From NCBI GenBank assembly GCA_012729395.1, contig JAAYDF010000175.1, positions 1 to 35,088 of the forward strand: DNA of 35,088 nt. Direction: 5' to 3'. The translations under genes and the position numbers were made by a program. Each line of letters begins with the position of its first letter. Within the stretch, counting starts at the first letter, position 1. Below are positions 1-7,462 of the stretch, one piece after another. The stretch is from Phycisphaerae bacterium (GTDB lineage Bacteria > Planctomycetota > Phycisphaerae > UBA1845 > PWPN01). The notes beneath the pieces were generated by a model that did no database searches, was not told the DNA's origin, and saw nothing but the letters and a program-made list of their open reading frames with translations.

Positions 1-3
1 ACT

Positions 4-79
4 GGGTGGCACTGGTCTGTACCCAGACCAGTGGTTGTCCGTGTTTGGCCACGGGTCGGAGTACCGACCCATGCCACCC
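4..79. repeat. Nested palindromic repeat, cloverleaf-like
   Basis: Three inverted repeats are nested here. The outer arms GGGTGGCA (4-11) and TGCCACCC (72-79) are perfect complements. Inside lie a 10-bp hairpin CACTGGTCTG (10-19)/CAGACCAGTG (24-33) with a 4-base loop and a 7-bp hairpin GGGTCGG (53-59)/CCGACCC (64-70) with loop AGTA. The outer arm and the first hairpin share two bases, so they compete or stack. The first hairpin resembles the CACTGCTC/GAGCAGTG hairpins near 14054, 23138 and 23240, so this is probably a member of a dispersed repeat family rather than a unique RNA gene. Confidence 0.6.
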
Positions 80-194
80 TCGATACTTCGCTTTTGGCAA
101 CTTGCCACTGAACGGCGGATGCACCCGCGGCCGGGTTGGCCATAGCGTTGCCCAGTGGATAGGGCCCTGAGTTCCCGATGAAGCGAGGAGGGCC

Positions 195-488
195 ATGAGC
201 ACGGGTGTGAATCGGCGAGAGTTTCTGCGGCAGGAGGCGGTGGGTGCGGCGGCGGCCAAGGCGGGCCACGGCGGCGGCGATTACTTCGTCCTGCGCGACT
301 TCGCCGAGATGGTACGCACGGATCGTGAGCCCTGGGCCGACGTCTACGATGGTGCCAGTTGGAGCGTCGTCTACCATTGCTCGCGGGAATCGATCGATCG
401 GCAGGGAGCGTCGGTGGAGGTACCTGACTTCACCAACGGCCGCTGGAAAGCCGCGACCTGGCGGCAGGATCACGATCGGCCGGCGTGA
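195..488 (+). pseudogene. Remnant of Tat-exported Gfo/Idh/MocA oxidoreductase (internal deletion)
   Basis: The open frame encodes 97 residues and has a strong ribosome site (AGGAGGG at 186-192). The first ~22 residues carry a twin-arginine motif (NRREFLR) and an alanine-rich stretch typical of Tat-exported Gfo/Idh/MocA proteins. From about residue 26 the sequence jumps to what looks like the C-terminal tail of the same family: HGGGDYFVLRDFAEMVRT, then DVYDGASWSVV, then VEVPDFTNGRW. The Rossmann domain (GxGGRG), the EKP motif and the substrate domain, about 300 residues, are absent. The junction is in frame, which suggests an internal deletion that removed the catalytic part of a ~420-residue enzyme. 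A hairpin (482-487/492-497) covers the stop codon. It is unlikely to be catalytic; whether the short peptide is still made is unknown. Confidence 0.7.
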
Positions 489-735
489 GAACACGCCTTC
501 GTTACAGGGGGCATGGAGGAGGGTACAGGAGGTGTCTGTCCGTGAGCGGCCGGACAAGACAAGAGCGGTGCGGCAAAGCAGGCAGCGGAGGGAGCGAACA
601 CAATGGCGTCTAATCCGAATGGCGTTGGCGACACTCCTCGGATGACCCAAATTGCGGATTGCGGAGCCCGACTATACGCTGAGGCTTTGTCAGGGAGTCA
701 TGCGTACAGACTGCGTAACCAGGAGGCCCTGTTCC

Positions 736-2643
736 ATGTTCAAGACTTGTATCGGCGGCATTGTGTGCTGCGCCGCCCCGGCGATTCTGGCCGTCGCCTT
801 GTCGGCGACGAAAACGACCTTGGCGGCGGAACCGATCCGGGATGAGTTTGCCTTTCTGCCGCCCGACGCCGTCCACTTCACCGGCTGGTTGGAGGACTGC
901 ATCCAGAACTCGATCATCCACTGGAACAAAGGCGTGGTGCCCTACGCCGGCTTCGTCGAGATGTACCGCACGGGGCGCAAACTCTTCGCCCAGGGCGAGA
1001 TGTGGGGCAAGGCCGTGCGCTCCGGCTCCATGTTCTACCGATACACGCAGGATCCCGAGTTGAAGCGGATCCTGGCGGCTACCGTCGCCGACCTGCTGAC
1101 CACCAGGCGGGCCAACGGCAGCATCAGTTGTTCCGACGTGTCCGCCCAGCCGGATGGACCGGGCGGCGAGTTGTGGGAGCGCAAGTACGTCCTCCTTGGC
1201 CTCGATTGTTACTACGAGCACGTGGAGAAAGATCCCCACGTTCTGCGGGCCATGATGGAACTGGCCGATGTCACCATCGACCAGATCGGACCTCCCCCCA
1301 AGGTTCGCATCGTCGATCAGGGCTGGAGCCCGAACCACATCGAGTCGAGCACCATCCTCGAACCCATCATGCGGCTCTACAAGCGGACCGGCGAGCAACG
1401 CTACCTGGATTTCGCCAAGTACATCGTCGAGGTCGAAGGCGGCGCCAAGGACCATCGGATCATCGAGGACGCCTTGAACAACAAGGAGCCCTACAAGATC
1501 GGCGGCGTATATCCCAAAGCATACGAGATGATGTCGCTGTTCGAGGGCGTGGTCGAATACTACCGGGCCACCGGCAATGAGCGCTGGAAACAGGCGGTAC
1601 TGAATCTCTATCGCAACATTCGCGAGAAGGAGATCACGATCATCGGCAACGGCGGCGGCGACCAGCCCTACCACCCCGCGGTGCTCGGCGAGGCCTGGGA
1701 CAACACCGCCCTGGAGCAGGCCAATCCGGACATGCGGCGAATGATGGAGACCTGCGTCGGCGTTACCTGGGTCAAGTTGTGCAGCCAGATCCTACGGCTG
1801 ACCGGCGATCCCTCCGCGGTCGATGATATCGAGCGGTACGCGTACAACGGATTGATCGGGGCGATGAAACCCGCCGGCGACGGCTTCAGCTACGTCAACC
1901 TGCTCAACGGTGTGAAGACGAACCCGGAAGGGTGGGGAGCGGTCATCCATGACGTGTACGTCACCTGCTGCAATCTGAACGGCCCGATGGGGCTGGCCTA
2001 CCTGCCGCTCGTGGCGGTGATGAACTCCCGGACGGGGCCGGTGGTCAATCTCTACGAGCCCTGCATTGCCGCCTCGTTGACGCCGGCCGGCCGACCGGTC
2101 CGCCTCGAAGTGGCGACGGATTACCCGCGGTCGGGCAAGGTCATGATCCACGTCAAGCCCGAGATCCCGGAGCGTTTCTCCATTCGGGTGCGCATCCCCG
2201 CATGGAGCGCCTCGACTACCCTGAAAGTCAACGGTGAGACGTTCCCCGTGGTGGCCGGCACATATGCCGACCTCGCGCGCGCCTGGACTGCCGGGGACGA
2301 GATCGAGTTGATGGTGGACATGCGCTGCCGGTTGCTCGACTCACCTCGGGGCAGCAACCGGGCGGGAGACAATCACCAGGCCCTGGTTCGTGGCCCGATT
2401 GTGCTGGCCAGGGACGAGAACCTCGATCCCGACTATGACAAGCCGGTTACCATCGTCGGCAAAGCCGGCTACGTGGACGTTACCGCCGTCCCCACGACTC
2501 TGCCGACCACGCGCATGCAATTCCTTGTCCCCACCGCGGACGGGGGTTCCATCCCCATGGTGGATTATGCCACGGTGGACAACTGGAACGGGAAGCGCAT
2601 CTGCACCTGGCTTCCCAAGCCCCCGGCCGGTGCGAAGCCGTGA
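736..2643 (+). CDS. GH127 beta-L-arabinofuranosidase (DUF1680 family), secreted
   Basis: The protein has 635 residues from an ATG at 736, preceded by AGGAGG (721-726); an in-frame start 84 bases upstream lacks such a site and would push the signal peptide inward. Residues ~1-31 form a signal peptide (hydrophobic IGGIVCCAAPAILAVALSA). The rest matches glycoside hydrolase family 127: an (alpha/alpha)6 barrel followed by beta-sandwich regions (RIPAWSASTTLKVNG near 510). In the characterised bifidobacterial enzyme HypBA1 a Cys nucleophile sits on a zinc site made of Glu338, Cys340, Cys417 and Cys418. Here METC places Glu338 and Cys340 at the same numbers, and TCCN gives Cys411-Cys412, so the catalytic zinc-thiolate centre is complete. 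The expected action is release of beta-L-arabinofuranose from glycans outside the cytoplasm. Substrate is inferred from family only. Confidence 0.88.
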   Translation: MFKTCIGGIVCCAAPAILAVALSATKTTLAAEPIRDEFAFLPPDAVHFTGWLEDCIQNSIIHWNKGVVPYAGFVEMYRTGRKLFAQGEMWGKAVRSGSMFYRYTQDPELKRILAATVADLLTTRRANGSISCSDVSAQPDGPGGELWERKYVLLGLDCYYEHVEKDPHVLRAMMELADVTIDQIGPPPKVRIVDQGWSPNHIESSTILEPIMRLYKRTGEQRYLDFAKYIVEVEGGAKDHRIIEDALNNKEPYKIGGVYPKAYEMMSLFEGVVEYYRATGNERWKQAVLNLYRNIREKEITIIGNGGGDQPYHPAVLGEAWDNTALEQANPDMRRMMETCVGVTWVKLCSQILRLTGDPSAVDDIERYAYNGLIGAMKPAGDGFSYVNLLNGVKTNPEGWGAVIHDVYVTCCNLNGPMGLAYLPLVAVMNSRTGPVVNLYEPCIAASLTPAGRPVRLEVATDYPRSGKVMIHVKPEIPERFSIRVRIPAWSASTTLKVNGETFPVVAGTYADLARAWTAGDEIELMVDMRCRLLDSPRGSNRAGDNHQALVRGPIVLARDENLDPDYDKPVTIVGKAGYVDVTAVPTTLPTTRMQFLVPTADGGSIPMVDYATVDNWNGKRICTWLPKPPAGAKP

Positions 2644-2799
2644 CCGGGCGAGAAATTGCAGCTCTCAGGTCTTGATGTGGAGCCCACCCAAGAGGCAGGC
2701 TGTGGCGGGTCGAGCGGGCCACGCCGCCAGGGTGGCCGCCACGGGTGTGGTGTGGGTGTGGCATCGGCGTCTCGCCGGTGTGGGCGCTCAGCATATGCC

Positions 2800-2825
2800 G
2801 GTCGTCGCGCGAGGCGACCGCTACG
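2800..2825. repeat. Degenerate copy of the GTAGCGGTCGCC palindromic repeat
   Basis: GGTCG...CGACC arms flank a short GC-rich loop and are followed by GCTACG, the reverse complement of the core shared with copies at 9855, 12479, 20054 and 21419. It lies between the converging GH127 and FapA-type genes. The surrounding 2644-2914 interval holds no convincing gene. Confidence 0.45.
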
Positions 2826-2914
2826 CTGAAGTGCAAGACGATGCGGAGTAGGCAGAAAGGAACTACCTTCAGATAGGCACAGCTTTTATGGGGCGGGCAG
2901 GGCGAAGGCCGGTC

Positions 2915-4369
2915 CTACGGCTTCTCGTCCGGAGTGTCGGGCACGTAGTCGTAGGTCGGCATGGTTGTCACCGAGCCCGAGCTGCGGTCAACGATGCAGA
3001 TCTCCTCGACGCGGTTGACGACGCGGCGTTCAACCTTGATGGGCCCTTTTCGCTCTTTGCGGAAGACGGTCATCTTGTTGCCGAAGATGATCTTGACGCC
3101 GGGGTAGATGATCGAAGTGATGAACAGGCTGGGTGTCTCCGTGGGGCCGCGCGAGGCGATCATCTTCTGCTTGTCGGCTTCCTCGGCTCGCACCTGGGCG
3201 TCGATCTCATCGGCCTGATACATCAGTTCGGTGGCCCGTTCCCGCTGCTGCGGGTTGAGCCGCTTGAGTTGGCTGAGTAGCGGCTGGATCTTCTCGCGGA
3301 TTTTGGCGGCCGCCTCCCGCTTCTTACGGAGGATCTGATCCACCTGGGCGGCCTCGACCAGAGCCGCTGGGTCGAGCCCTATCGCTACCTCCGTTTTGCG
3401 ATAGACGTCGTTGCCGAGCACCTTGATTTCCCCGCCTTCGCGAGCATAAGCGTAGCCACCCAGCAGAACGCCGCGCGGAAGCATGAGCCGCCCGTTGGTG
3501 TGGAGATGACTGTTGAGGCTTTGCCGGGTGACGATGATGTCGCCGTCGGCTTTCAGGTTGGCTTCGTCGCAGAACTTGGTGCGAATCTGCCCACGGGCCA
3601 CCACCTGTCCCTGGCTTCGAGCCGCGATGCCGCCGTTTACCTCGACGTCGGTGCCTGCCTCGACCGTGGCCGCCTCGATCGCCCCGCGGACGCTGATGCT
3701 CTTATCCGATCGTACCGTGAACGTGTCCCGCACTGTACCCTGGATCAACACGTCGGTCGGCGACTCGATGTTGCCCGTGGAGAAGTCCACGTCCGTTCGG
3801 ATCTCGACGACGGCCAGTACGCTGATCTGCTGTCGCGTCAGGTGGATTTTGCCAGCCGCGGTGGCGAGGATGGTTCGACCATCCTCGGCGAGTTTGACGT
3901 TCTCGCCAAGCTGGACGGATGTGCCGCCCATGGTGCCGGCCATTGGTTTGCCATGCACGTCAACGCCGGGCTGCGCGGGCTCCTCCGCGAAGTACGTCCC
4001 TACGACCTCGCCTTCGCCCACTGTGCGAATGTGGCTTTGATAGAAGTCCGTCCGTCCGTCTTCGGCGTGTGCGTCCTTGTCGTTTTCGTCGGCGGCCAAC
4101 TCGATGTGAGCAGGGACGCCCTGCACAGCCGGCTTGCCTTCCGCCAGCAGGAAGCGATCCCGCGGAAGTTGCTTCGTTTCCGCCAACGCGAGAAGCTGCT
4201 TCACCCGCTCGCGGACCTCCTCCGTGATTGGAACGTTGTGTTCCTGGAGGGCCGTGGCGATGTTATCTTCGGTCAGACTCTCTGCTGGTGTCCGGCGAAG
4301 GATCAATTCGGCGCGCAAACGGTCTTCTGAGATTTCAATCGGAATGGCGTGGTGGACCGCTGTGGCCAT
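2915..4369 (-). CDS. FapA/DUF342 family protein
   Basis: A 484-residue cytoplasmic protein without signal peptide, started at ATG 4369 with AGGAG six bases upstream. The central part (about 130-330) has the repetitive short-strand pattern of the DUF342/FapA right-handed beta-helix, e.g. GTYFAEEPAQPGVDVHGKP, then repeats of the kind DVLIQGTVRD, SISVRGAIEA, DVEVNGGIAA, DIIVTRQSLN. Residues ~345-415 form a charged helical, probably coiled-coil region (REAAAKIREKIQPLL). A C-terminal beta segment (SIIYPGVKIIFGNKMTVF) is also typical. FapA-family members are linked to polymer assembly and polar localisation, including flagellar regulation in Vibrio. Its neighbour upstream on the same strand is a CheX-like protein 110 bases away, so the two may be co-transcribed. 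The exact role here is not known; no flagellar gene is in the window. Confidence 0.82.
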   Translation of the reverse strand: MATAVHHAIPIEISEDRLRAELILRRTPAESLTEDNIATALQEHNVPITEEVRERVKQLLALAETKQLPRDRFLLAEGKPAVQGVPAHIELAADENDKDAHAEDGRTDFYQSHIRTVGEGEVVGTYFAEEPAQPGVDVHGKPMAGTMGGTSVQLGENVKLAEDGRTILATAAGKIHLTRQQISVLAVVEIRTDVDFSTGNIESPTDVLIQGTVRDTFTVRSDKSISVRGAIEAATVEAGTDVEVNGGIAARSQGQVVARGQIRTKFCDEANLKADGDIIVTRQSLNSHLHTNGRLMLPRGVLLGGYAYAREGGEIKVLGNDVYRKTEVAIGLDPAALVEAAQVDQILRKKREAAAKIREKIQPLLSQLKRLNPQQRERATELMYQADEIDAQVRAEEADKQKMIASRGPTETPSLFITSIIYPGVKIIFGNKMTVFRKERKGPIKVERRVVNRVEEICIVDRSSGSVTTMPTYDYVPDTPDEKP

Positions 4370-4479
4370 GATCTTCTCCTGCCCATCGACCCCCTATCGC
4401 ACTGAGGTTGCGGCTCCGATCTTCGTGAGCCATCGTGTCTCGCGGCCGGGCCTCAACCATCGACCGGGGTCGGGATGCG

Positions 4480-4983
4480 TTAAGCACCCGCTTGCGCGGC
4501 AACCGGTGGGGCGGTCGCCTTCTTCTCCACCTCCATAGCTACCTCAACGTGGAACCTGCCGATGTCCGCGTCGCAGGGCAAGGCCAGTCGAGGGCTTTGC
4601 CGCGACTGGGAGATGACGTGCTCACGGCCGATGATCACGCTGGGCAGTGAGATACTGACATTGAGCCCGTCGAGCTTGGCTTTTGCCTGGCCGGCCACCA
4701 TGTTGGCCAGTTCCCCAATCGCGTCCCCAAAGTCCGGGTGCCGTTCTGTCAGCTCGATGCCGGCGAATCGCTCCGCCGCCTTGATGGCCGTGTCCATCGA
4801 GAAGGTCAGTACCACGCAGCCGACCGCGTCGCCTGAAAGGCCAATCACGGCGGAGACATCCGCGTTGGGCTCGGCCTGGGGAGAGATGATGAACGGCCGC
4901 CCCACGTTGACGTCCGTGGCTACCATCATCTGGAATACGTTCTTGACCGACGCGATGAATGGGTTGATGTAGCGTACGTCCAT
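4480..4983 (-). CDS. CheX-like chemotaxis phosphatase-family protein
   Basis: The predicted protein has 167 residues and starts MDVRYINPFIASVKNVF, the usual opening of CheX-type proteins. A TTG nine bases upstream is a poorer start, since the GGAG site would be only two bases away from it. The family signature Asp/Gly-Glu-x-x-Asn is present: Glu91 and Asn94 in GELANMVAGQAK, the pair that in CheX/CheC/FliY acts on phospho-CheY. The IGLSGDAVGCVVLTF strand motif (47-61) and ISLPSVIIGRE (111-121) also fit. A low-complexity Ala/Pro tail follows residue 152. The expected function is dephosphorylation of a CheY-like receiver, or a receiver-binding role outside chemotaxis. It probably forms a transcription unit with the FapA-type gene downstream. 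Confidence 0.82.
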   Translation of the reverse strand: MDVRYINPFIASVKNVFQMMVATDVNVGRPFIISPQAEPNADVSAVIGLSGDAVGCVVLTFSMDTAIKAAERFAGIELTERHPDFGDAIGELANMVAGQAKAKLDGLNVSISLPSVIIGREHVISQSRQSPRLALPCDADIGRFHVEVAMEVEKKATAPPVAAQAGA

Positions 4984-5434
4984 GATTGCCAAGTCTCCGG
5001 TTCATTTGGGCCGGCGCAGCGCGCGTACCGTCATTGATCACACCGGCTCAGATCGTCCCCACAACCCATTGCGTTCATCGGTTCATTCCGCTAATCGCTA
5101 TACTTGCGCCATTCTGCCCCGTGATGATGTGCCCGCCGGCCGCCGAAACTGCATAGCGACGCGTTTGGGGCGAGACTATCGGACCAGCGTCGCTCGATTC
5201 CGACGCCGTCCACACGCCTGATGAAGAGCCCGCAGCCGCCCGTCGATAACAGGAGCGTGGGCCGCCCTATGCGCATGGGAGGGCACGCCGCGGCAACCTG
5301 GTGTTGCCGCACCGACCGTCATACGCCAGCCGTTCCGACGCACTGAGCGCCGGGCACAGGGGCAGCGGCCAGGTCATTCGCGCGCGAATGGAGCGGTGTC
5401 CGCTTTCCCAGGGCCTGCCAGACCGGAGAATCGT
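4984..5434. other. Intergenic region between divergent cheX-like and AAA ATPase genes
   Basis: No gene is supported in these 451 bases. It must hold the promoters of both divergent genes, but no clear -35/-10 pair stands out. A perfect 8-bp hairpin, GCGGCAAC (5290-5297)/GTTGCCGC (5303-5310) with loop CTGGT, lies about 125 bases before the ATPase start and could be part of its leader; it has no T-run and is not a typical terminator. Confidence 0.4.
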
Positions 5435-6778
5435 ATGAATACCGCGTCTTCATTGCTCATCGCCCGGAGTCACCCCGCAGCCAACGCCCCGGCGGCCAAC
5501 GCCGTCGCACCCGACAAGCCGGCCCCCTTTCGCCCGCGGCCCCCGGCCAGCCTGGCCGAGGCCGGCCTGACCGATTCGATGGTCGATGCCATTATCTTCA
5601 AGTACCTTCAGGTGGTGGGCTCGGCGAGCGGTGCCAAAGTGGCGGGGATGCTCGCTTTGCCGCACCCCCTTATTGTCGAACGCCTCGCCGATCTCAAGGG
5701 CCAGCAACTGCTGGGTTACGTCGGCGCCGCCAGCATGGGCGACTTCACCTACACGCTGACGGACGCCGGTCGTGAACGGGCTCGCAAGTGCATGGAAGAG
5801 TCCCTCTACATCGGGTCAGCACCCGTCCCACTTAGCGCCTACGTCGAAAGCGTCAAGGCACAATCCATCACCTCGGAACGCCCCGACGAGCAAGTGCTCC
5901 GCGAAGCGTTCGGCGACCTGCTGATCAGCGACCGGATGTTCGCCACACTGGGCCCGGCGATCAACTCCGGCCGCGGCATGTTCCTTTACGGGTTCCCCGG
6001 TAACGGCAAGACCAGCATCGCCGAACGTATCACCCGTTGCTTCGGCTCCGAAGTCTTCATGCCGCGCACCCTCCACGTCGACGGCTTTCTCATCAAGCTC
6101 TTCGATGCCGAGATCCACGATGAGATCCCCACGCCGCGAAACAGCATCCTCAAGGCCGACCAGATCGACGAACGTTGGGTACGCATTCGCCGGCCGACCA
6201 TCGTCACCGGCGGCGAACTGACCATGGATGCCCTCGAGGTCCGCTACAACGCCACAACCCGCATCAGCGAGGCCTCGACGCAACTTAAGAGCAACCTCGG
6301 CACGCTGGTCATTGACGACTTCGGCCGGCAACGCATGAACCCCTTCGAGCTCCTCAACCGCTGGATCGTGCCGCTCGAGAAACGTTACGACTTCCTCGCC
6401 TTGGCCAACGGCCAGAAGATCCAGGTGCCGTTCGACCAGCTCCTCATCTTCTCGACCAACCTCGAACCCCGCGACCTGGTGGATGAGGCCTTCCTCCGCC
6501 GTATCCCCTACAAGATCAACGTCGTCGATCCCACCGAGGAGGAGTTCCGCGAACTCTTCCGCGTGATGTCCGAACGACTCGGGATCGCTCACGACGGCGA
6601 GGTCGTGGACTACGTCATCGAGGAGTACTACCGCAAGACCGAGCGGCCGTTCCGCTGCTGCCAGCCTCGTGACCTGATCACCCTGGCCATCAACCAGTGC
6701 CGCTATCTCGACCAACCGCCCCGTATGACGCGGGAGAGCATCGATTTCGCGGCCGGCGTTTACTTCACGGTGATGTGA
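5435..6778 (+). CDS. AAA family ATPase with N-terminal winged-helix-like domain
   Basis: A 447-residue cytoplasmic protein. The start is ATG 5435, with GGAGA six bases upstream; an in-frame GTG at 5396 lacks a site and was not used. Residues ~1-40 are Ala/Pro-rich and probably disordered. About 45-125 looks like a winged-helix module (MVDAIIFKYLQVVGSASGAK, then LADLKGQQLLGYV). The ATPase core has Walker A GFPGNGKTS at 186-194, Walker B LVIDDFG at 291-297, a sensor-1-like FSTNLEP near 339 and a paired Arg in FLRRIPYKI near 355 as candidate arginine finger. The order wing-then-AAA suggests a nucleic-acid or partner-binding regulator or loader. No partner protease or effector gene is adjacent, so the substrate cannot be stated. 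Confidence 0.75.
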   Translation: MNTASSLLIARSHPAANAPAANAVAPDKPAPFRPRPPASLAEAGLTDSMVDAIIFKYLQVVGSASGAKVAGMLALPHPLIVERLADLKGQQLLGYVGAASMGDFTYTLTDAGRERARKCMEESLYIGSAPVPLSAYVESVKAQSITSERPDEQVLREAFGDLLISDRMFATLGPAINSGRGMFLYGFPGNGKTSIAERITRCFGSEVFMPRTLHVDGFLIKLFDAEIHDEIPTPRNSILKADQIDERWVRIRRPTIVTGGELTMDALEVRYNATTRISEASTQLKSNLGTLVIDDFGRQRMNPFELLNRWIVPLEKRYDFLALANGQKIQVPFDQLLIFSTNLEPRDLVDEAFLRRIPYKINVVDPTEEEFRELFRVMSERLGIAHDGEVVDYVIEEYYRKTERPFRCCQPRDLITLAINQCRYLDQPPRMTRESIDFAAGVYFTVM

Positions 6779-6871
6779 CCGCCATATCGGCAGGATACCG
6801 CCCCGCCCCGGCGTCCGAGAATCCTTTGAGGGCGCGACGGAAAACCGTCACACCTGCCCCCGGTCGTCGAC

Positions 6872-6904
6872 TTGACAACGGCCCTCCGTTGGTACATATT
6901 ACCA
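6872..6904 (+). promoter_or_regulatory. Promoter with overlapping PerR-like operator before perR
   Basis: TTGACA (6872-6877) is separated by 17 bases from CATATT (6895-6900), a good sigma70-type arrangement. A 15-bp inverted repeat, TGGTA-CATAT-TACCA (6890-6904), covers the -10. It has the 7-1-7 size of the Bacillus PerR box, although the bases differ. A repressor bound here would block RNA polymerase, which fits autoregulation. The in-frame TTG at 6872 is the -35 box, which supports the downstream ATG at 6917 as the real start. Confidence 0.6.
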
Positions 6905-6916
6905 TCACGGCAAGCG

Positions 6917-7462
6917 ATGGATTCGGCCACGACGCATGAACGACTCGCTCAGTTTCGGCGCATGTGCCGCGAGCATGGGTTGGTGGCGACGGTTCAGCGC
7001 CAAGCGGTCTTTGAAACGCTGCTCGAACGTGAGGATCACCCGACGGTTGATCAGGTGTACGAGCGGCTTGCAGAGCGAGTCCCCGGCATTTCACGCACCA
7101 CGGCTTATCGCATCTTGGACACGTTCGCACGCTTGGGATTGGTCACTCGCATCTGTCATCCCGGCTCGGCAGCCCGATTCGATCCCAAGATCGGCCGGCA
7201 TCACCATCTGTTCTGTGTGAGCTGCGAGCGGATCATCGATATCGAAGACGATCGCCTGGATCGGATCCAGTGGCCGGATGTCAGCGCCTGTGGATTCGAG
7301 ATTCAGGGGTTTGACGTCCATTTCCACGGCCTGTGTGCCGACTGCCGTTCTCGGCAGGGTAAGAAGGGAGGTGGTGCGGTACGACCAAGCAAGCAGCCAA
7401 AGGCACGGAAGTCCGTGCCTCGGAACAGATCATCCAATCTCCCGAGGAGGACCAAACCATGA
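6917..7462 (+). CDS. perR: Fur-family regulator, PerR type (peroxide sensor)
   Basis: A 181-residue protein with the Fur winged helix (HPTVDQVYERL, then ISRTTAYRILDTFARLGLV) and dimerisation domain. Every key residue of Bacillus subtilis PerR is present with a constant +4 offset: metal ligands His41, Asp89, His95, His97 and Asp108 (PerR 37, 85, 91, 93, 104) and structural zinc Cys100, 103, 140, 143 (PerR 96, 99, 136, 139). Asp rather than Glu at the 104 position is the feature associated with peroxide sensing in PerR. The C-terminus carries about 38 extra residues rich in Lys, Arg, Pro and Ser, absent from typical PerR. Its stop codon overlaps the start of the next gene (ATGA), so the two are translationally coupled. 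Likely targets are the peroxidase and ferritin genes downstream. Confidence 0.88.
   Translation: MDSATTHERLAQFRRMCREHGLVATVQRQAVFETLLEREDHPTVDQVYERLAERVPGISRTTAYRILDTFARLGLVTRICHPGSAARFDPKIGRHHHLFCVSCERIIDIEDDRLDRIQWPDVSACGFEIQGFDVHFHGLCADCRSRQGKKGGGAVRPSKQPKARKSVPRNRSSNLPRRTKP

Noticed and set aside
610-1674. 354-codon open frame antisense to GH127
   Set aside because: The GH127 frame has a complete catalytic site; the antisense product has no recognisable domain.
5050-5090. sigma54-type promoter upstream of the cheX-like gene
   Set aside because: TGGCGC is found on the minus strand near 5105, but the TGC half at the required spacing is not.
5396-5434. Earlier GTG start for the AAA ATPase
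   Set aside because: No ribosome site precedes it, whereas GGAGA is well placed for ATG 5435.
6872-6916. Earlier TTG start for perR
   Set aside because: That TTG is the -35 box of the promoter, so it cannot be translated from this transcript.
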